From the NCBI GenBank assembly GCA_024742655.1, contig JANSYB010000030.1, positions 1-10,725 of the forward strand: a DNA stretch of 10,725 nucleotides. The letters are read 5' to 3'. Under the pieces are notes generated by a model, which ran no database searches, had not been told where the DNA came from, and saw only the letters and a list, made by a program, of their open reading frames with translations. The stretch comes from Paracoccaceae bacterium (lineage in GTDB: Bacteria; Pseudomonadota; Alphaproteobacteria; Rhodobacterales; Rhodobacteraceae). Each line of letters opens with the position of its first letter. Position 1 is the stretch's first letter. The position numbers and the translations under genes are program-made. Below are positions 6,640 to 10,725 of this stretch, one piece after another.

Positions 6640-6673
6640 AAAACGCCGGGCAAAACTTTTGCCCGGCGTTTTT
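6640..6673 (+). terminator. very strong intrinsic terminator (potentially bidirectional)
   Basis: A 16-bp perfect dyad, AAAACGCCGGGCAAAA against its complement with a single C at the centre, ends in five T at 6669-6673. The A-run on the left side means it could also terminate minus-strand transcripts. It closes the 55-aa gene and insulates the carbamoyltransferase operon downstream. Confidence 0.93.
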
Positions 6674-6781
6674 CAACTGCCCGACAACACGGCAGAGCAG
6701 GCGTGATTGACAGGATCAGCACGAGGGCGCCCGCCATTGCGCGCCAAACGTAAAAAAATCGTATCAACTGAAAAAATTTCG

Positions 6782-6802
6782 CGTTAAGATATCGTTAGAT
6801 AT
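6782..6802 (+). promoter_or_regulatory. tandem repeat containing a CtrA-like site before the carbamoyltransferase operon
   Basis: CGTTAAGATAT (6782-6792) is followed immediately by CGTTAGATAT (6793-6802), a head-to-tail repeat one DNA turn long. It contains TTAA-N7-TTAG at 6784-6798, one base from the alphaproteobacterial CtrA consensus TTAA-N7-TTAA. It ends 20 bp upstream of the operon's first ATG, within AT-rich DNA, so it could overlap the promoter or transcription start. The link to CtrA is inferred from motif resemblance only. Confidence 0.35.
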
Positions 6803-6822
6803 TTTCTCAAGGTTATTAGTGC

Positions 6823-7224
6823 ATGAAGTTCTCTGAAATCGAACTGCCGTCCAACAGGAAATTCGGTCTGTTTTTCACGGCCGTTTTTTCGATCGCCTGC
6901 GCCTATTTCGCCTACAAGGGCATGAACGTCCTCGCCTCGATTCTGGGCGGGCTGGCCATCGTTTTCGTTGTGCTGTCGCTGACAAAGCCGGGCCTGCTCT
7001 TGCCTCTCAACAAGCTTTGGATGGGCTTGGGCTTCGTGCTTGGCATGATCGTCAGCCCGATTGTGCTTGGCCTTATTTTCTTTGTCATTTTCACCCCTGT
7101 CGGGTTGATGATGCGCCTGTTTGGACGGGACGAACTTCGCATGAAGCCAGACCGGGCAAAAAGCCATTGGAAAACGCGGGACAACGACGCCGCGGCAGTA
7201 AACTCCTTCAAGACACAATTCTAA
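6823..7224 (+). CDS. SxtJ-like membrane protein
   Basis: 133 residues, the usual size for the SxtJ family, named from the saxitoxin cluster of cyanobacteria but widespread beside carbamoyltransferases. The FG-L-F start (NRKFGLFFTAVF), hydrophobic segments at about 14-31, 36-54 and 66-97, the PLNKLWMGLG turn, IVSPIVLGLIFFVIFTPVGLMMRL and the tail ending W-x-x-R-D...SFKTQF all fit that family as I know it. Its biochemical role is undetermined; it is thought of as a membrane partner of the carbamoyltransferase module. The start at 6823 has a modest AAGG ribosome-binding site (6809-6812). It is first in a four-gene operon, with the next gene 14 nt downstream. Base composition is less GC-rich than in the left half of the window, partly because of Phe and Lys codons. 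Confidence 0.85.
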   Translation: MKFSEIELPSNRKFGLFFTAVFSIACAYFAYKGMNVLASILGGLAIVFVVLSLTKPGLLLPLNKLWMGLGFVLGMIVSPIVLGLIFFVIFTPVGLMMRLFGRDELRMKPDRAKSHWKTRDNDAAAVNSFKTQF

Positions 7225-7238
7225 GTCGAAAGACGAAA

Positions 7239-7388
7239 ATGGACCTCATCAAAGAACTCTGGACTTTTCTCAAAGCGAAAAAGAAGCTTTGGCTGGCACC
7301 GATCATCCTTGTTATGCTGATCTTGGGGGGGCTTTTGATCCTTGCTCAAGGCTCCGTGGTCGCGCCATTCATCTATACGCTCTTCTGA
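7239..7388 (+). CDS. DUF5989-family membrane mini-protein
   Basis: 49 residues, complete: an amphipathic basic start (IKELWTFLKAKKK), one hydrophobic span at about 18-36 (WLAPIILVMLILGGLLIL) and the conserved ending AQGSVVAPFIYTLF. This layout is the DUF5989 pattern, a family of about 50 residues found next to SxtJ and carbamoyltransferase genes. Function unknown; a single-span protein in this position could tether or regulate the carbamoyltransferase at the membrane. It begins 14 nt after the SxtJ-like gene and ends 18 nt before the carbamoyltransferase. The ribosome-binding site is poor (AAGTCGAAAGAC), so translation probably depends on coupling with the gene upstream. Confidence 0.85.
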   Translation: MDLIKELWTFLKAKKKLWLAPIILVMLILGGLLILAQGSVVAPFIYTLF

Positions 7389-7406
7389 TCTCAAGGGGAG
7401 TTGGAC

Positions 7407-9245
7407 ATGTATATTCTCGGCGTATCGGCGTTTTACCATGACAGTGCGGCCTGCCTTCTCAAGGACGGTGAGATCATCGCGGCGGCACAGGAAGAACGGT
7501 TCACCCGCAAAAAGCACGACGCCGCCTTTCCCGCCCAGGCCGTGGCCTATTGCATCGCGCAGGCCGGGATCCGCCCGGACGCGATTGACCATGTCGTTTT
7601 CTACGAAAAACCATTCCTGAAATTCGAACGCTTGCTGGAGACCTACCTCGCCTTCGCGCCGCGCGGTTTTCGCAGCTTCTCGGCCGCGATGCCATTGTGG
7701 ATCAAGGAAAAGCTGTTTCAGAAAACCATGCTGGTGAAGGACCTCTCGGAGGTGCTGGACGATCAGGTCGACTGGAAGTCACGCCTGCTGTTTTCCGAGC
7801 ACCACCTGTCGCATGCCGCCAGTGCATTTTACCCCTCCCCGTTCGACAGCGCCGCAGTTCTGACGCTCGACGGGGTCGGCGAATGGACGACCACGTCCGT
7901 CGCGGTGGGCCAGGGCCGGGACCTGAAGGTCATCAAGGACATCCAGTTCCCACATTCGCTTGGCCTGCTCTATTCGGCCTTCACCTATTACACGGGTTTC
8001 AAGGTGAACTCGGGTGAATACAAGGTCATGGGGCTGGCCCCCTACGGAGAGCCGAAATACGCGGAGCTCATCAAGGACAAGCTGATCCATGTCGCGGAAG
8101 ACGGCAGTTTTCAGCTGGACATGAGCTATTTCGACTACGCGACCGGCCTGACGATGACGAACCGCAAGTTCGCCGATCTGTTCGGCGGCCCGGCACGCCA
8201 GTCGGAATCCGAATTGACCCAACGCGAGATGGACCTCGCGGCATCGGTTCAGCAGGTCACCGAGGAGGTCGTCGTCAAGCTGGCCCGCGGGATCGCACGG
8301 GAAACCGGCGAGAAGAACCTTTGCCTCGCCGGGGGCGTGGCGCTGAACTGCGTGGCCAACGGCATCCTTCTGCGCGAGGGGATCTTCGACAATATCTGGA
8401 TACAGCCGGCCGCCGGAGACGCCGGTGGTGCCTTGGGCGCCGCCTTGTGCGCCTGGCACCTGCATCACGAACACGACCGGCCCAGCCCGGCGGGGCGCGA
8501 TGGAATGAAAGGCGCCTATCTGGGCCCGGTCTATTCCGACGAAGACATCGAGGCGGCACTGACAAGATGCGGCGCGACGTTCCACAAGCTGGATGAGCAA
8601 AGCCTGATCGACCGCGTTGCGACCGCCCTGGCCGAGGAAAAGGCCGTCGGCTGGATGCAGGGCCGGATGGAATTCGGCCCGCGCGCCCTGGGCGGGCGCA
8701 GCATTATCGCCGACCCTCGATCGCCGGTGATGCAAAAACAGCTGAACCTCAAGGTGAAATACCGCGAAAGCTTCCGGCCGTTCGCCCCCAGTGTGCTGCG
8801 CGAACATGTCGGTGACTGGTTCGAGCACGACGCCGACAGCCCTTACATGCTTCTGGTGGCGGATGTGCAATCCGACAAGCGCCGCCAGATGACGGATGAG
8901 GAAAACGCCCTGTTCGGCATCGAAAAACTGAACGTTCCGCGCTCTTCGGTGCCGGCGATCACGCATGTCGATTATTCAGCCCGGATTCAGACGGTTCACC
9001 AGGACACGAACCCCCGCTACCACGCCGTGATCAGCGGCTTTCACGAAAAAACCGGCTGCCCGCTTGTGGTGAACACGTCCTTCAATGTGCGCGGCGAACC
9101 GATCGTTTGCACCCCGGAGGACGCCTTCAGGTGTTTCATGGGTACAGAGCTGGATGTGCTCGCTGTCGGCAACTTTCTCTTGCTGAAAGACCAACAGGAC
9201 GAGGCGCTCAAGGAAAACTACGAGGACCGCTATGAGCTGGATTAA
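7407..9245 (+). CDS. O-carbamoyltransferase, NodU/CmcH/TobZ family
   Basis: 612 residues, a full-length two-domain enzyme. The N-terminal Kae1-like domain starts MYILGVSAFYHDSAACL and carries HHLSHAASAF with H132 and H136, then D155 in LTLDGVGEW; the 4- and 19-residue spacings equal those of the Fe-binding His and Asp of TobZ. AGGVALNCVANG (G309, G310) and PAAGDAGGALGAA form the nucleotide-binding core. The C-terminal domain has GRMEFGPRALGGRS at 419-432 and the RESFRPFAPSVL block. The family makes carbamoyl-adenylate from carbamoyl phosphate and ATP, then transfers the carbamoyl group to a hydroxyl. The ATG at 7407 is preferred over an in-frame TTG at 7401 because AAGGGGAG (7393-7400) is 6 nt upstream of the ATG. 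The acceptor is unknown; envelope sugar or a secreted metabolite are both plausible. Confidence 0.94.
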   Translation: MYILGVSAFYHDSAACLLKDGEIIAAAQEERFTRKKHDAAFPAQAVAYCIAQAGIRPDAIDHVVFYEKPFLKFERLLETYLAFAPRGFRSFSAAMPLWIKEKLFQKTMLVKDLSEVLDDQVDWKSRLLFSEHHLSHAASAFYPSPFDSAAVLTLDGVGEWTTTSVAVGQGRDLKVIKDIQFPHSLGLLYSAFTYYTGFKVNSGEYKVMGLAPYGEPKYAELIKDKLIHVAEDGSFQLDMSYFDYATGLTMTNRKFADLFGGPARQSESELTQREMDLAASVQQVTEEVVVKLARGIARETGEKNLCLAGGVALNCVANGILLREGIFDNIWIQPAAGDAGGALGAALCAWHLHHEHDRPSPAGRDGMKGAYLGPVYSDEDIEAALTRCGATFHKLDEQSLIDRVATALAEEKAVGWMQGRMEFGPRALGGRSIIADPRSPVMQKQLNLKVKYRESFRPFAPSVLREHVGDWFEHDADSPYMLLVADVQSDKRRQMTDEENALFGIEKLNVPRSSVPAITHVDYSARIQTVHQDTNPRYHAVISGFHEKTGCPLVVNTSFNVRGEPIVCTPEDAFRCFMGTELDVLAVGNFLLLKDQQDEALKENYEDRYELD

Positions 9246-10266
9246 GACGCTTTCGGTCATTGCCATCAGCACGCTCATCTCGCTGCTCATCCTCGAGGTC
9301 GGCGTTCGCATGATCTTTCCGGGCACCGTGCTCTATAATCGTTTTCAGGAGCCGGTCACCTATGGAGAGTTCGAAACGCGCCGCCTGAGACCGGACACCC
9401 GGTTCAAGCACACCTCGCCCGACGGCGTGTTCCGTTTCGCCACCAATGCGCAGGGCTTTCGCATGGATATGGACGTGCCGGACATCAAAGGCCCGGATAC
9501 GCTTCGTGTTCTGCTTCTTGGCGACAGCCACACGATGGGCATGGAGGTCCAGCAGGACGAGACATTCGCCGCGGTCCTGCAGGGCCGGCAATGCGGCGAC
9601 AAGGTGATCGAGACGATCAACACGGGCGTGTCGGGGTCCGGCACGAGCGAGCACCTGATCACGCTGGAACATCTGCTGCCCCGTCTTGAGCCGGATGTCG
9701 TCGTGGAGGCGTTCTACGACAATGATCTGGACGACAACACCAAGGCGTTTCACGGGTTGGTCGACGGAAAGCTGACCATCGACCGGACCACCCATCCGGC
9801 GTTGAAGGGCCTCAAGATCCTGCGCGCGCACAACAATATCGGCCTGACCCGTTACCTGTCGCAAAATTCCTACACCTATTCGATGCTGATGAATTTCGTT
9901 TGGGAAAAGGGCAAGCAGTTGTTTTATGGCTCGGATCGGGGCGAGGCCGAACAAACCAACTACGTGGAACGTGTTCAGCAAAGTGCCAGGGAACTGGAAA
10001 TCAAGATCGGGTTCTTCAACCTGATCCTCGACCGGATGCGCGAGGTCACGGACGGCAAGGCCGATCTGTATCTCGTCGGGATACCAAGCCTTACCGCGTA
10101 TGACCTGGCGGATTTCCTGACACCCGAAAACATGCCGATCCTGCTCGACGTCACATTCGAGGTGGACAAGACATGGCACGTCGACAACGGCCACCGCCAC
10201 ATCAACGCCGCCGCCCATACAAGAATCGGCGAAGCGATCTTCGACCGGATCTGCCCCACGCAGTGA
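9232..10266 (+). CDS. membrane-anchored SGNH/GDSL-type hydrolase
   Basis: 344 residues. An N-terminal hydrophobic helix at about 7-25 (LSVIAISTLISLLILEVGV) after a short basic start, without a clear signal-peptidase site, suggests a signal anchor with a periplasmic catalytic domain. SGNH blocks are visible: LLLGDSHTMG with nucleophile Ser at 99, NTGVSGSGTSEH for the oxyanion Gly, FYDNDLDDN with Asn at 164, and VDNGHRHINAAAH with Asp318 and His321 as the DxxH pair. It should hydrolyse, or transfer, acyl esters, perhaps on an exported glycan. The ATG lies inside the carbamoyltransferase gene (14-nt overlap) with a GAGG ribosome-binding site at 9222-9225, so the two are translationally coupled and probably act on one product. 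GDSH replaces the commoner GDSx, as in other bacterial members. Confidence 0.88.
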   Translation: MSWIKTLSVIAISTLISLLILEVGVRMIFPGTVLYNRFQEPVTYGEFETRRLRPDTRFKHTSPDGVFRFATNAQGFRMDMDVPDIKGPDTLRVLLLGDSHTMGMEVQQDETFAAVLQGRQCGDKVIETINTGVSGSGTSEHLITLEHLLPRLEPDVVVEAFYDNDLDDNTKAFHGLVDGKLTIDRTTHPALKGLKILRAHNNIGLTRYLSQNSYTYSMLMNFVWEKGKQLFYGSDRGEAEQTNYVERVQQSARELEIKIGFFNLILDRMREVTDGKADLYLVGIPSLTAYDLADFLTPENMPILLDVTFEVDKTWHVDNGHRHINAAAHTRIGEAIFDRICPTQ

Positions 10267-10362
10267 CACGCGCCCCCGGGAACCCTGCCAATCCGGCACA
10301 CGCACATAACAGACCAAGGCCCGCCGGCCCGCGCGCTTTTATCATATCAAGTGCGGAAAAGA

Positions 10363-10438
10363 TGGTGCCCCCACACGGACTCGAACCGCGGACCTACTGA
10401 TTACAAATCAGTTGCTCTACCAGCTGAGCTATAGGGGC
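10363..10438 (-). tRNA. tRNA-Thr (anticodon UGU), CCA encoded
   Basis: The reverse complement folds fully: acceptor GCCCCTA with TGGGGGC, D-arm GCTC/GAGC, anticodon stem ACTGA/TCAGT around loop TTTGTAA, five-base variable region AGGTC, and T-arm CGCGG/CCGTG around TTCGAGT, then discriminator A and an encoded CCA (10363-10365). Anticodon TGT sits at 10403-10405 on the complementary strand and reads ACA and other threonine codons. It is transcribed away from the end of the window and toward the carbamoyltransferase operon. Confidence 0.97.
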
Positions 10439-10447
10439 ACGGGCGTC

Positions 10448-10476
10448 TGGATACGCAGGAATGCGCCGCACTTCAA
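10448..10476 (-). promoter_or_regulatory. candidate promoter of tRNA-Thr
   Basis: On the minus strand TTGAAG (-35, 10471-10476) and TATCCA (-10, 10448-10453) are separated by exactly 17 nt, and the -10 ends 9 nt before the mature tRNA 5' end. The -10 matches only half of the consensus, so the call rests mainly on position and spacing. Confidence 0.42.
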
Positions 10477-10503
10477 GACGAAATCCGCCACATGCGAAAG
10501 CGG

Positions 10504-10539
10504 TTTAACTGCCCGCAAAAGCCGATATATTGCCCGCAA
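10504..10539 (+). promoter_or_regulatory. possible promoter with flanking 9-bp direct repeats
   Basis: TATATT at 10526-10531 has a weak TTTAAC 16 nt upstream (10504-10509). TGCCCGCAA occurs at 10510-10518 and again at 10531-10539, a period of 21 bp or two helical turns, bracketing the -10. This arrangement could let a regulator control the gene at 10562. Evidence is pattern only. Confidence 0.3.
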
Positions 10540-10561
10540 CAGGAACCCACCGGGATCGAGC

Positions 10562-10725
10562 ATGCAGGTCGTCATACACGCGGGCGCCCATTTCACGGAT
10601 GAAGACAGGCTGATCAATTGCCTGACCGCCAACCAAAACCGGTTGTCGGAGATCGGAACCGACGTGCCCGCCCCCGATGCCTATCGCAAGCTGCTGCGCG
10701 ATATTCTGAACACGGCCACAAAGAC
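10562..10725 (+). CDS. unrecognised protein, 5' part (runs off the window)
   Basis: An open frame of 54 complete codons from ATG 10562 continues past the end of the window. The start MQVVIHAGAHFTDEDRL is strand-like and hydrophobic followed by charged residues, resembling the first strand of a nucleotide-binding or sulfotransferase-type fold, but no diagnostic P-loop is visible, so I assign no function. There is no signal peptide. Support for coding comes from GC-biased third positions, the absence of stops and a fair leader: GGGATCGAG ahead of the ATG, and a TATATT (10526-10531) that could serve as a -10. It is divergent from the tRNA-Thr gene. Confidence 0.7.
   Translation, partial: MQVVIHAGAHFTDEDRLINCLTANQNRLSEIGTDVPAPDAYRKLLRDILNTATK

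Noticed and set aside
7401..7406. TTG start for the carbamoyltransferase
   Set aside because: The ribosome-binding site directly abuts the TTG, leaving no spacer; the ATG two codons later has a 6-nt spacer and gives the standard family N-terminus.
6823..10438. Genomic island integrated at the tRNA-Thr 3' end and carrying the carbamoyltransferase operon
   Set aside because: The orientation would allow it, but I found no copy of the tRNA 3' end elsewhere in the window, no integrase and no insertion sequence.
1..10725. CRISPR arrays, toxin-antitoxin pairs, phage or transposase genes
   Set aside because: No regularly spaced repeats, no paired small cytosolic genes and no recognisable recombinase or capsid motifs were seen.

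Overview
The window reads as chromosomal DNA from a GC-rich alphaproteobacterium, most likely a Rhodobacterales (Roseobacter-clade) species. This is inferred from strongly GC-biased third codon positions, short AT-rich promoter patches, and gene families typical of that group. No 16S or other marker gene is present, so the placement is an inference.

Layout from left to right. (1) 1-1468: the 3' end of a mandelate racemase/muconate lactonizing-type enolase-superfamily gene, followed after 4 nt by a class III PLP aminotransferase resembling glutamate-1-semialdehyde aminomutase. This looks like the end of a catabolic operon. (2) 1469-1774: an AT-rich regulatory gap with an 8-bp inverted repeat. 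(3) 1775-3509: an Amt/MEP-family ammonium transporter, a 76-aa single-span membrane protein, and a textbook intrinsic terminator. No glnK (PII) gene is adjacent. (4) 3608-5808: a DMT/EamA permease convergent with a DadA/PuuB-type FAD amine or amino-acid oxidase; their stop codons interlock in one TTAA. (5) 5809-6673: two small predicted membrane proteins (86 and 55 aa) separated by several perfect dyads, closed by a very strong hairpin terminator. (6) 6823-10266: a tight four-gene operon of an SxtJ-like membrane protein, a DUF5989 mini-protein, a NodU/CmcH/TobZ-type O-carbamoyltransferase and a membrane-anchored SGNH hydrolase. (7) 10363-10438: tRNA-Thr(UGU) on the minus strand with encoded CCA. 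(8) 10562 to the end: the 5' part of an unrecognised gene.

The four-gene carbamoyltransferase operon is the most interesting unit. The carbamoyltransferase keeps the metal-site HxxxH...D pattern and the GRMEFGPRALG motif, so it is probably active. Two small membrane proteins lie directly upstream and an SGNH-fold protein with a probable periplasmic catalytic domain overlaps its end. The simplest inference is a module that carbamoylates a glycan or another envelope-associated metabolite, with the SGNH protein acting on acyl or carbamoyl esters outside the membrane. The substrate cannot be read from this window.

The amt gene with its small downstream partner is the second unit of note. The oxidase/permease pair suggests scavenging of amines or amino acids. 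Together with the ammonium transporter and the aminotransferase, much of the left half concerns nitrogen acquisition.
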